This document shows positions 1 to 5,858 of a stretch of DNA of 5,858 nt, piece by piece (the stretch's first letter is position 1; every line of letters starts with the position of its first letter). The DNA comes from Planctomycetota bacterium (GTDB lineage: Bacteria > Planctomycetota > UBA8742 > JACQVU01), in assembly GCA_016209585.1 (NCBI GenBank), contig JACQVU010000264.1, positions 1-5,858 on the forward strand. The letters are read 5' to 3'. The notes under the pieces are model-generated. The model did no database searches. It was not told the DNA's origin and was given only the letters and a program-made list of their open reading frames with translations. The position numbers and the translations under genes are program-made.

Positions 1-568
1 CACCGAGATCGATCCCATCTGCGCGCTGCAGGCGGCCATGGACGGCTACCAGGTCGTCACCATGGACGACGCGGCCGGCGCGGCCGACATCTTCGTCACC
101 GCCACCGGCAACACCGACGTCATCACGCTCGAACACATGCAGAAGATGAAGCACAATGCCATCGTCTGCAACATCGGCCACTTCGACAACGAGATCCAGG
201 TGGATCGCCTGGCCGCCGCCACCACCCGGACGAACGTGAAGCCGCAGGTGGACATCTTCACCTTCAAGAACGGCAAGGCCATCATCGTGCTGGCGGAGGG
301 GCGGCTGGTGAACCTGGGTTGCGCCAACGGCCACCCCAGTTTCGTGATGTCGTCGTCGTTCACCAACCAGGTGCTGGCCCAGATCGATCTCTGGCAACAC
401 CGGCGCGAGATCGGCGTCACGATGCTCCCCAAGAAACTCGACGAGGAAGTCGCCCGCCTCCACCTCGGGAAACTGGGCGTGCGCCTCACCACGCTCACGC
501 CGAAACAGGCGGCCTACATCCACGTCGATCCGGCGGGGCCGTACAAGGCCGACCACTACCGGTATTGA
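1..568 (+). CDS. ahcY: S-adenosylhomocysteine hydrolase (adenosylhomocysteinase), 3' part only
   Basis: This is the C-terminal 188 residues of a family usually 430-480 residues long; the reading frame is open to the left edge (first full codon at base 2, Thr-Glu-Ile-Asp-Pro-Ile-Cys-Ala-Leu), so the ATG at 38 is internal. The enzyme is cytoplasmic and reversibly splits S-adenosylhomocysteine into adenosine and homocysteine, relieving product inhibition of methyltransferases, with tightly bound NAD+. Seen here are the end of the NAD-binding fold (VTATGNTDVI), the GHFDNEI motif, the AEGRLVNLG-C-A-N-GHPSFVMS stretch that closes the active site, and the family's C-terminal tail GPYKADHYRY. In known structures the Lys and Tyr of that tail reach into the NAD site of the neighbouring subunit. 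All are intact, so the gene appears functional. It ends 18 bases before the stop of the opposing gene. Its promoter and any metK-type partner lie outside the window. Confidence 0.97.
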   Translation, partial: TEIDPICALQAAMDGYQVVTMDDAAGAADIFVTATGNTDVITLEHMQKMKHNAIVCNIGHFDNEIQVDRLAAATTRTNVKPQVDIFTFKNGKAIIVLAEGRLVNLGCANGHPSFVMSSSFTNQVLAQIDLWQHRREIGVTMLPKKLDEEVARLHLGKLGVRLTTLTPKQAAYIHVDPAGPYKADHYRY

Positions 569-582
569 CCGCCTGTTCGGGT

Positions 583-605
583 GGCGTCACCGCGCGGTGC
601 GCGCC
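583..605. repeat. GC-rich inverted repeat at the convergent gene junction
   Basis: A perfect 12-base palindrome, CACCGCGCGGTG, lies at 588-599. It is flanked by a second pair of arms, GGCG at 583-586 and CGCC at 602-605, giving a stem of 4+4 pairs with a small asymmetric internal loop and a GCGC apical loop. It sits where the two converging genes end and overlaps the last codons of the - strand gene. No T-run follows on either strand, so it is not a canonical intrinsic terminator. It could still act as a bidirectional RNA 3'-end hairpin, or be a chance product of high GC content. Confidence 0.35.
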
Positions 606-2533
606 CAGTAGTCGCCGGTGATGGCGTAGGGGGCGTCTTGACCGTCGGGGCGGCCGGCGATCCTGAAAAACGTCACATCGTCGGCCGGAAGCCCCTCCAG
701 CGTGGCGGTGTAGCGACCCTCGTTCGCGGCGTCGGGCCGGACGGCGAGACGCCGCCCGTACAGCGGGCGCTTCTTGCCGTATTCGACGACGAAGCCCCGC
801 GCGGCCCACGGCGCGCGCCAGGAGATCGTCGCGGCCTGGTCGGTCACGGTGGTGACGCGCACGTCGGTGATGAGGGCAAGGTCGCGGACGCGCGGCTCGC
901 CGGCGAAGGGGTCCAGGCGCTTCCGGATGTCGGCCACCGCGGCGCGGATGCGGCGGGGGTTGCCGGGCGAGAAGTTCGGCCCGTGGGCCTGTTCAATCTC
1001 GGCCGCGAGCCGCTCCAGTTCGGCGAGGCTGCCTTCGAGCCATGCGCGCTGCTCGTCGGACGGCTCGCGCTTCAGCAGTTGGTGGCGAAAGATGGATTCG
1101 GCGAGGTGGCGCCAGACGCGGGCGCAGACGCGCAGGTGTTCGAACTGCTTGACGAGCGCCGCCAGCCGCTCATTGGCCGCGCGCGCCTGGATGGCGCGGG
1201 CCGTGGCGAGGCAGCGGTCGGCGATGGCCTTGGCCTCTTCCTTCTCATGGACGATCTCGTCGAGGACGCGGGGGGTGGGGGCTTTGAGCTCCGCGTGCCA
1301 GTCGGCGTAATCGGGATCCCAGAGCGCCAGCGAGCGGCCGTCGAGCAGGGCGGGGGCCGCGCCGGAGGTGGTGACGTCGGAGCCTTTTTCGAGGCACCAG
1401 AAGCCGCGGACGTAGTACATCTTGCGCACGGCGTCGTAGGTGTCGCGCAAAGCGCCGGCCAGCGCCGCGGCGTCGGGGCCGTTCCGGTCCAGGCCGTAGG
1501 TCTTTGCCGTCCAGTCGAGAAGGACGCGCCCGGGGTCTTCGCGGGAGTTTCGAGAGAAGCACGCGAAAGCGTAGGCGTTGGACTCGTTGGGGGTGCCCAG
1601 AATGGTCTGGTCGCCGCGCTCCACCCGCAGCACGTAGCCGGTCACGCCGTGCTGGAGTTGGTGGTCGAGCCGCCAGCGGATTTCATCGATCATCACGAAC
1701 GGGAAGGCGGACTGGCCGCAGTACTCGGCCGCGATGTCCCATTCGGTCACCGTGGCCTTCCCGCCAGCGCGAAGGAAGACCGGGCTGTGGGGGTAGAACG
1801 GCTCCCAGTCCTGGGGCACCACCTTGGGCATGAGCGTTATCTCGCCGGGCTTGAATCCGTCGAACGCCTCCATGAGCCATTGCTGCTCGATGGGGCGATG
1901 GTTGAAATCGCGCACGATGAGTTCGCGGTGGAACTCGCCCGCGACCACCGCGCGCACCTGGTCAATAGTGAGTTTGACGCGGGCCGCGCCGGTGTTGGCG
2001 CGGTTCCAGTCGGAGGCTGGCAGCACGTGCCACACCTCCACCTGGGAACTGCCGAACTGGAGGACGATGGCGTCGACGTCGGGGCAGTGGCTGAAGAAGT
2101 CGCGGTAAGCCTGGCGGCGCGCGGCCCAGAACTCCTTGCCGCCGCCGTCGGGGTCGAGGTCGAAGGCGGCGACCTTCTTGCCGCCGGGAACGACCAGTTC
2201 GTGCGCCCAGACGGAGACCTTCAGCCCCTTTTCGTGGGCGCGGCGGACGATGGAGTTGATCTGCGCCTGGCGCGTGGGCGAACGGTTGATCTCGTCAACG
2301 TCCATGATCAGGTTGTGCGACAGTTGCAACTGGTTGACGCCGTACGTCGGCGCCGCCTCCAGCGCGCGGTCGATGTTCGCCGCACGGCGGCTGTGGATCT
2401 GCCACGCGCGGGTCGCGAAAACCTCTTCCGCCCGCAGCGGCGAAACGGTGGCGGCGACGGCGGCTGCGGCGGTGGCCAGCGCCAAGCCAAGAAGGGCGAA
2501 CCGAAGCGGCGGGAGATGGTGGGGACGGCGCAT
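587..2533 (-). CDS. Secreted GH67-like (alpha-glucuronidase-related) glycosidase-like protein with C-terminal FN3 domain
   Basis: The 648-residue product starts with a clear Sec signal peptide: Met-Arg-Arg-Pro, a hydrophobic Leu/Ala core (about 11-30) and probable cleavage after Ala35 (PLRA|EE). Residues about 43-345 look like a TIM barrel. They resemble the GH67 catalytic domain: PKVVPQDWEPFYPHSPVF parallels the GH67 stretch around its catalytic Asp, and EWDIAAEYCGQ parallels the E-x-Q-I-x-Q-E-Y-x-G-Q block. Asp242 and Glu270 are 28 residues apart, the spacing I recall for the GH67 base pair (Asp365/Glu393 in Cellvibrio GlcA67A). The general acid is less certain, with Glu166 a candidate. Residues about 350-545 are largely helical and about 555-648 form an FN3 domain. 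The separate N-terminal domain of true GH67 enzymes is absent. The ATG at 2533 is chosen over the in-frame ATG at 2611 because it gives a normal signal peptide and abuts the upstream stop; the longer start adds 26 Pro-rich residues. No Shine-Dalgarno sequence is visible. GH67 enzymes release 4-O-methyl-glucuronic acid from xylo-oligosaccharides, but activity and substrate here are inference. It could instead be a family of unknown function with the same fold. Confidence 0.7.
   Translation of the reverse strand: MRRPHHLPPLRFALLGLALATAAAAVAATVSPLRAEEVFATRAWQIHSRRAANIDRALEAAPTYGVNQLQLSHNLIMDVDEINRSPTRQAQINSIVRRAHEKGLKVSVWAHELVVPGGKKVAAFDLDPDGGGKEFWAARRQAYRDFFSHCPDVDAIVLQFGSSQVEVWHVLPASDWNRANTGAARVKLTIDQVRAVVAGEFHRELIVRDFNHRPIEQQWLMEAFDGFKPGEITLMPKVVPQDWEPFYPHSPVFLRAGGKATVTEWDIAAEYCGQSAFPFVMIDEIRWRLDHQLQHGVTGYVLRVERGDQTILGTPNESNAYAFACFSRNSREDPGRVLLDWTAKTYGLDRNGPDAAALAGALRDTYDAVRKMYYVRGFWCLEKGSDVTTSGAAPALLDGRSLALWDPDYADWHAELKAPTPRVLDEIVHEKEEAKAIADRCLATARAIQARAANERLAALVKQFEHLRVCARVWRHLAESIFRHQLLKREPSDEQRAWLEGSLAELERLAAEIEQAHGPNFSPGNPRRIRAAVADIRKRLDPFAGEPRVRDLALITDVRVTTVTDQAATISWRAPWAARGFVVEYGKKRPLYGRRLAVRPDAANEGRYTATLEGLPADDVTFFRIAGRPDGQDAPYAITGDYWARTAR
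590..871 (-). other. Fibronectin type III domain at the C-terminus of the GH67-like protein
   Basis: Residues about 555-648 show the FN3 pattern: a first strand ending in ITDVRVTTVTDQAATISW with the hallmark Trp572, then GFVVEYGKK with the conserved Tyr585 strand. They end with a YTATLEGLPADDVTFFRIAG block, matching the FN3 'L-x-x-L-x-x-x-T-x-Y-x-x-R-V' strand (Phe replaces the usual Tyr). FN3 domains are common accessory modules in bacterial extracellular carbohydrate-active proteins, acting as spacers or attachment modules. The domain runs to the stop codon, with no sorting signal after it. Confidence 0.7.
2429..2533 (-). other. Signal peptide of the GH67-like protein
   Basis: The first 35 residues have a positively charged start (Met-Arg-Arg-Pro-His-His), a long hydrophobic Leu/Ala/Val core, and a plausible signal peptidase I site after Leu-Arg-Ala35 before Glu-Glu. 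There is no lipobox Cys, so export to the periplasm or exterior rather than lipoprotein anchoring is expected. Confidence 0.8.
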
Positions 2534-2535
2534 CA
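2531..2535 (-). promoter_or_regulatory. TGATG stop/start overlap (translational coupling site)
   Basis: Read on the - strand, the TGA stop of the repeat protein (2535-2533) shares its last A with the ATG of the GH67-like gene (2533-2531). The bases just upstream on the - strand (TCCCGCCGCCGCCTCTG) hold no AGGAGG-like ribosome binding site. This arrangement is the classic sign of termination-reinitiation, so the downstream protein is probably made only when the upstream one is translated. It also fixes the start codon and indicates a shared transcript. Confidence 0.75.
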
Positions 2536-5500
2536 GAGGCGGCGGCGGGAGAAGAGCAGGAAGAGGAGGCAGCCCAGCGCGGGGAGCAGCATTCCCGCCG
2601 CCGCGCGCCATGAGCCGGCGGCTGAGCCGGGGCCGCCGTCGGCCAACGTGCCGCAGAAGTTCACGGTGGCGGGCGCGCCGGTGGTGTTTTCAAAGGGTTT
2701 GAGGTTTCCCCCGCCGGAGGCCGCGGTTCCGACTTGAACGTTCTGGGCTTTCACGACGTTGGAGAGGTTGTCGGCGACGTCCTTGCCGGAGAACTCGACG
2801 TTGTAGATGGCCCCGTCGGTGAGCACGGGGGCGTTGGCGAGCAGGACGGAGTCATGCGCGCCGGCCGTCAGTTCGGAGCCGACGAAGGTGACGGTGTGCG
2901 GCGAGAGCGGGTCGGCCGTGCCGCCAATCTGGGTCCAGGTGATGGTGGCGGCGGTGAGACGTTCGCTGAGCGTGTAGGTGATGAGCGAGCCGTTGGTGGT
3001 GGCGTTGTCGGTGGGGAAGAAGCCGCTGATCTGGGGCGGGGTGGTGTCGAAGGCGACGCCGACGACGGTGAAGGGGGTGCCCTTGTTGCCGGCGGCGTCG
3101 GTGGCCACGAGGGCGATGGTGTAGGTGGTTCCATCCACGAGCGACGGCGCGGGCGCGAGCGGCCCCAAGGCGCGCGCGCCGGCCGCGAGGTCTGTGCCGG
3201 CGAGGGTGACGACGTAGGGCGAGCCGGAGTCGGCCGCGCCGGAAATGCGGGTGAAGGTGGCGGTGGCGGCGGCGACGGCCTCGGACAGCGTCCAGCCCAT
3301 CTGGACGGCGTTGATGCCGCGATTGTTGGCCGGGGAGACGTTGGAGAAGGCCGGGGCCGTGCGGTCTGAGGCTGGGGAGGCGGCGCCTTCAACCGCGAGC
3401 AGGTTGTTGGCGCGATCGCCGAGCGCGACGTTGGCCGTGATCTGGATGGTGACGTTGGCGGGGTTCTGAGCGCCTTCCACCAGGCGGACGAAGAACTCGG
3501 CGTCGTTGGCCACCGGGCCGGTTTCGAAGGGCTGGGCGTCGACCGTGAAGCCCGTCACCGTGATCGCCAGGCCGGAGAAGCGGTCGTTGAGGGGTTCGGA
3601 GCAGCGGATCAGGACGCGATCGGTGAGGCCGTTGTTGTCGTTGTCAACCAAGTCACGGGCCAACACGGTCGGGGCGGTGCGGTCGCCGGTGACATTGGTG
3701 ACGGTCTGGGAGACGGTGAGGGCGGCGACGTCGGCGCCGCTCCACGCCAGCGAGTAGACCGCCCCTTCGACGAAGCCGTTGGCCAGCACGGCCGAGACGT
3801 CTACCCCCTGATGGTTGCCCGCGAGGAGGTCCGCGGAAGAGGTGAAGTTCACGGTGTAGGGGGAGCCGGCGTCAGCCGAGCCGCCGGTGCGGGTCACCAC
3901 CACGCTGAGCGACGCGAACACCTCGTTGAGGCGGTAGTCCACCTTGGGAGCGCCGACCCAACCGTCCTTGGCCGGGAAAAGACCGGACAGCACCGGGTTG
4001 ACACCGTCGGTGGCGACGACGTTGGTGGGGTCGGCCACCAGCAGGTTCCCGGCGCGGTCGGCCAGCGTGTTGTTGGGGGAGACTTTGGTGGACGGGGTCT
4101 GGCTGGGATCCACGGCGAGTTCGGTGAGCGTCACGTCGAAGATGGCGTCGTTGGGCGCGGCGCCGGTGGCCACGGTTTTCACGGTGTAACCGGTGACCGT
4201 GACGGTGGCGCCGGCGAAGGCGTCGTTGATCGGCTCATCGCAGGTGACGCGGATGGTGTCGATCTTGCCGTTGCCGTCGGTGTCCAGCGCCTTGCGCTGG
4301 GAGATGATGGGCGCGCGGGTGTCGTAGTTCACCCCCGTGGACTTCACGGTGGGCACGGGCGCGCCGCCGGAGTCGGTCACGTCGAAGGCCACGTCGTAGA
4401 CGGCGCCGTCGACCGGCGCGATGGCCAGCGTGACGTTGGTGTGCGCGCCGGCGTTGAGGTTGGCGCCGGTGAGGTTGGTGATCTGGGGCGATGCCGGGTC
4501 AGCCGTGCCGCCGGTGCGCGTCCAGGTGACGCGCAACGCCTGCGCCACTTGCGACAGGTTGTACGAGACGCGCGGCAGCGAGACATTGGCCCCCGACGCC
4601 GGCGCGGTGTTGAAGATCACCGGCAGGTTGTAGGTCACGCCGGTGATCGTCACGGGGGCGGCTGGCGTCTTCCCCGCCAGGTCTTTCGGCGAGATGCTCA
4701 AGTTGTACTTCGCCCCCTTGATCAGCGCCGGCTGGGGGCTGGGCAGAACCCCCGTGTGCGCGCCGGAGGCGAGGTCGGCCGCCGTGGTCATCAGCACGTT
4801 GTGCGGCGACCCGGCGTCGATGGTGGTGCCGACCTCCGTCCAGATGATGGTCAGTTCCTTCAACGTCTCGCTGAGCGTGTAGTCCATGTTCAGCGAGGTC
4901 TGCGTGGAGGTCGCCGTGGGCAGCGTGACGGTCATCAACGGCGGCGCGCCGTCGGTGGCGTTCACCGCCGCCGCTTCGGGCTGCAGCGGCCCGGCGGTCT
5001 GGCCGGAGGGCGGAGTGTCTTCCACCAGTTTCGTGTTCGCCTTCACCAGCACGGGAGGCGTCGCGCCGGTGTCGGTGGCTGCTCCTTCCTGAAGCGTCGC
5101 CGTGATGATCGCGTCTTTCGCCGTCGCCCCGCTGTTGACGGCGGTGACCGTGTAGCCCGTGACCTCGACAACCAGGTCGCCGAAGTCGTCGTTCACCTTC
5201 TCGTTGAGCGTGAAGACGACGGCGTCGATCTTGCCGTTGCCGTTCGTGTCCGCCGTCTCCCGCTTGGTGATGAAGGGATAAGGGTCCACCGTGAAGTCTT
5301 TCTTCGCCGAGGTGGAGAGCAGGTTCGACGAGTTGGCCGACACCACGTGCAGGTACCATGTGCCGCCGCCGGTGACCGCGGTGGCGTCGTTGATCACGCC
5401 CGTGTCGCTGCGCGTGCCGGCCTGAATCTCCGCCGCCGTGGCCGCCGGGTTCAACGTGATCAGATAAAAGAAGTGGTCCGGCGTCGGCGTGGCCGTGGCC

Positions 5501-5858
5501 TTGCCGAAATCGGCGTCCACCTTCGTCGCGCGGTTCATCGCCGGCGGCGCCTGGTGCGAAGTGACGGTGATCGTCGGCGCGCCGGGGGCTACGGTGTCGA
5601 TCGACATCTCCGTGGTGGGCGCGGAGAGCAGGCGGGCAGCCTCTCCCAGCGAAAGCGCCGTTGAGGGCGAAACGTTGCTGGGCGACACCGTGGTGCCGAC
5701 GACGCCCGTGTTCGCCCGGACGTAACCGGGCGCTCCGGCCCCGCCGTCGGCCGTGCTGGCGCTGTTGTTGTCTTTCCCCGCGACGCCCCCGGCCACGCTG
5801 AGGGCCGCCGCCGTGTTGTTGGCGTTGGTGACGTTCGCCGCGTCGAGCCGGATGGAAC
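2533..5858 (-). CDS. Large multi-repeat surface/secreted protein with Ca-loop Ig-like repeats and a C-terminal anchor (5' end outside window)
   Basis: At least 1107 residues are encoded; the frame is open to the right edge, so the apparent GTG start at 5796 is only an internal Val codon. Residues below are counted from that Val. The layout is: a low-complexity Ala/Asn/Ser/Gly segment (to about 66), an Ig/FN3-like domain (about 68-172), eight repeats of two types (174-1023), a Gly-rich linker, and a hydrophobic helix with a terminal Arg-Arg-Arg-Leu (about 1063-1087). Type A units carry D-x-[ND]-x-[ND]-G-x-x-D loops, then NDxF and VTGYTV. Type B units carry TLSE, WT-x-x-GGTAD-x-x-SP, AGAH and DGAxY motifs. 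Such strings of beta-sandwich repeats are typical of long extracellular adhesin-like or structural proteins. No catalytic motif is seen. The role is probably envelope-attached scaffold, adhesion or binding, but no ligand can be inferred. It lies directly upstream of the GH67-like gene and overlaps it by one base. The signal peptide and promoter must be outside the window. Confidence 0.85.
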   Translation of the reverse strand, partial: SIRLDAANVTNANNTAAALSVAGGVAGKDNNSASTADGGAGAPGYVRANTGVVGTTVSPSNVSPSTALSLGEAARLLSAPTTEMSIDTVAPGAPTITVTSHQAPPAMNRATKVDADFGKATATPTPDHFFYLITLNPAATAAEIQAGTRSDTGVINDATAVTGGGTWYLHVVSANSSNLLSTSAKKDFTVDPYPFITKRETADTNGNGKIDAVVFTLNEKVNDDFGDLVVEVTGYTVTAVNSGATAKDAIITATLQEGAATDTGATPPVLVKANTKLVEDTPPSGQTAGPLQPEAAAVNATDGAPPLMTVTLPTATSTQTSLNMDYTLSETLKELTIIWTEVGTTIDAGSPHNVLMTTAADLASGAHTGVLPSPQPALIKGAKYNLSISPKDLAGKTPAAPVTITGVTYNLPVIFNTAPASGANVSLPRVSYNLSQVAQALRVTWTRTGGTADPASPQITNLTGANLNAGAHTNVTLAIAPVDGAVYDVAFDVTDSGGAPVPTVKSTGVNYDTRAPIISQRKALDTDGNGKIDTIRVTCDEPINDAFAGATVTVTGYTVKTVATGAAPNDAIFDVTLTELAVDPSQTPSTKVSPNNTLADRAGNLLVADPTNVVATDGVNPVLSGLFPAKDGWVGAPKVDYRLNEVFASLSVVVTRTGGSADAGSPYTVNFTSSADLLAGNHQGVDVSAVLANGFVEGAVYSLAWSGADVAALTVSQTVTNVTGDRTAPTVLARDLVDNDNNGLTDRVLIRCSEPLNDRFSGLAITVTGFTVDAQPFETGPVANDAEFFVRLVEGAQNPANVTIQITANVALGDRANNLLAVEGAASPASDRTAPAFSNVSPANNRGINAVQMGWTLSEAVAAATATFTRISGAADSGSPYVVTLAGTDLAAGARALGPLAPAPSLVDGTTYTIALVATDAAGNKGTPFTVVGVAFDTTPPQISGFFPTDNATTNGSLITYTLSERLTAATITWTQIGGTADPLSPHTVTFVGSELTAGAHDSVLLANAPVLTDGAIYNVEFSGKDVADNLSNVVKAQNVQVGTAASGGGNLKPFENTTGAPATVNFCGTLADGGPGSAAGSWRAAAGMLLPALGCLLFLLFSRRRL
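2536..2727 (-). other. C-terminal linker and surface-sorting/anchor signal of the repeat protein
   Basis: After the last repeat come a Gly-rich linker (SGGGNLKPFENTTGAP), a second Gly/Ser stretch (DGGPGSAAGS), a hydrophobic helix of about 18 residues (about 1065-1082, including MLLPALGCLLFLLF) and the terminal SRRRL. This three-part plan, a small-residue motif, a membrane helix and a basic tail, is that of C-terminal protein-sorting signals. It looks most like the GlyGly-CTERM type handled by rhombosortase, but the exact class is uncertain, and a simple tail anchor is also possible. Two Cys residues (1048 before the helix, 1076 within it) are notable in a Cys-poor protein. Confidence 0.65.
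2728..5277 (-). repeat. Eight-unit two-type protein repeat array (A-B-B-A-B-A-B-B)
   Basis: Each unit is about 100-110 residues. In reading order: A1 about 5277-4948, B1 4941-4630, B2 4629-4318, A2 4314-4003, B3 4002-3679, A3 3678-3364, B4 3363-3046, B5 3045-2728. The A units begin with Ca-loop motifs DTNGNGKID (5250-5224), DTDGNGKID (4284-4258) and DNDNNGLTD (3645-3619). These are followed by NEKVNDDF/DEPINDAF/SEPLNDRF and VTGYTV/VTGYTV/VTGFTV. The B units share a YTLSE-like strand, a W/V-T-x-x-G-G-x-A-D-x-x-SP turn, an L-x-AG-A/N-H segment and DGA-x-Y, and several close with a D-x-AGN-like end. Divergence between units is substantial, so the array is old rather than a recent tandem expansion. 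The type A pattern resembles bacterial Ig-like modules with a dockerin- or EF-hand-like half loop. Confidence 0.85.
5281..5595 (-). other. Ig/FN3-like domain preceding the repeat array
   Basis: Residues about 68-172 begin with DTVAPGAPTITVTSHQ, contain a strand DHFFYLITLNPAATA and close with the distinctive GTWYLHVVSANSSNLLSTSAKK segment. This is the pattern of bacterial extracellular Ig/FN3-like domains whose last strands read G-T-W-Y-x-H-V-x-A. It lacks the Ca-loop and the SP-turn motifs, so it belongs to neither repeat type. On its N-terminal side, bases 5596-5858 encode a low-complexity Ala/Asn/Ser/Gly/Thr stretch with no recognisable domain. Confidence 0.5.

Noticed and set aside
2534..2611. 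An upstream ATG start (2611) for the GH67-like gene, adding 26 residues
   Set aside because: The extension is Pro/Leu/Gly/Arg-rich, spoils the signal peptide and overlaps the membrane-anchor codons of the upstream gene. The ATG at 2533 is the better start.
581..2737. A 718-codon open frame on the + strand opposite the GH67-like gene
   Set aside because: It lies almost wholly antisense to a gene with a signal peptide, recognisable domains and a coupled start. Its translation is a Gly/Val/Arg/Asp-rich composition with no domain, as expected of a mirror frame in high-GC coding DNA.
2728..5277. Reading the repetitive DNA as a CRISPR array or recent tandem nucleotide repeat
   Set aside because: Units are about 300 bases long, diverged at DNA level and conserved as protein motifs in one open frame. 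There are no short identical repeats with unique spacers.
3811..5664. A 617-codon open frame on the + strand opposite the repeat protein
   Set aside because: Its product is dominated by Gly, Arg, Val and His and has no motif of its own; any periodicity mirrors the repeats on the - strand. The - strand frame is clearly the coding one.
5794..5796. GTG at 5796 as the true start of the repeat protein
   Set aside because: The frame continues without a stop to the right edge (at least 20 more codons, including S-I-R-L-D-A-A-N-V-T), the following residues form no signal peptide, and a surface protein of this type needs one. It is an internal Val codon.

Overview
The window is high-GC bacterial DNA, densely coding and arranged as two converging transcription units. 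On the + strand at the left edge is the 3' end of a housekeeping gene, ahcY (S-adenosylhomocysteine hydrolase, about bases 1-568). On the - strand, filling the rest, are two genes read right to left: a very large repeat-built surface or secreted protein (open past the right edge, ending at 2533) and, directly downstream, a secreted protein that looks like a distant relative of GH67 alpha-glucuronidases (2533-587). The two stop codons of the converging units are only 18 bases apart.

The large protein is modular. From its visible N-terminal side it has a low-complexity Ala/Asn/Gly/Ser segment, one Ig/FN3-like domain, then eight beta-sandwich-type repeats of two kinds in the order A-B-B, A-B, A-B-B. 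Each A unit opens with a calcium-loop-like motif of the D-x-[ND]-x-[ND]-G-x-x-D type. The protein ends in a Gly/Ser linker, a hydrophobic helix and an Arg cluster, the layout of a C-terminal surface-sorting or anchoring signal. The next gene starts on the last base of its stop codon (TGATG) with no visible Shine-Dalgarno sequence, so the two are probably translationally coupled. The second product has a signal peptide, a TIM-barrel-like region with an Asp/Glu pair spaced as in GH67 enzymes, a helical region and a C-terminal fibronectin type III domain.

The most interesting reading is a two-gene module for the cell envelope or exterior: an anchored, calcium-stiffened, rod-like protein made together with a divergent secreted glycosidase-like protein. 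This is inference, because no substrate, transporter or regulator lies inside the window. The organism cannot be named. Composition and the style of the exported proteins would fit an environmental bacterium, for example of the Planctomycetes/Verrucomicrobia type or another little-cultured phylum, but other high-GC groups are not excluded. No RNA genes, insertion sequences, CRISPR arrays or phage genes were seen, and there is no gene-free stretch of 300 bases.
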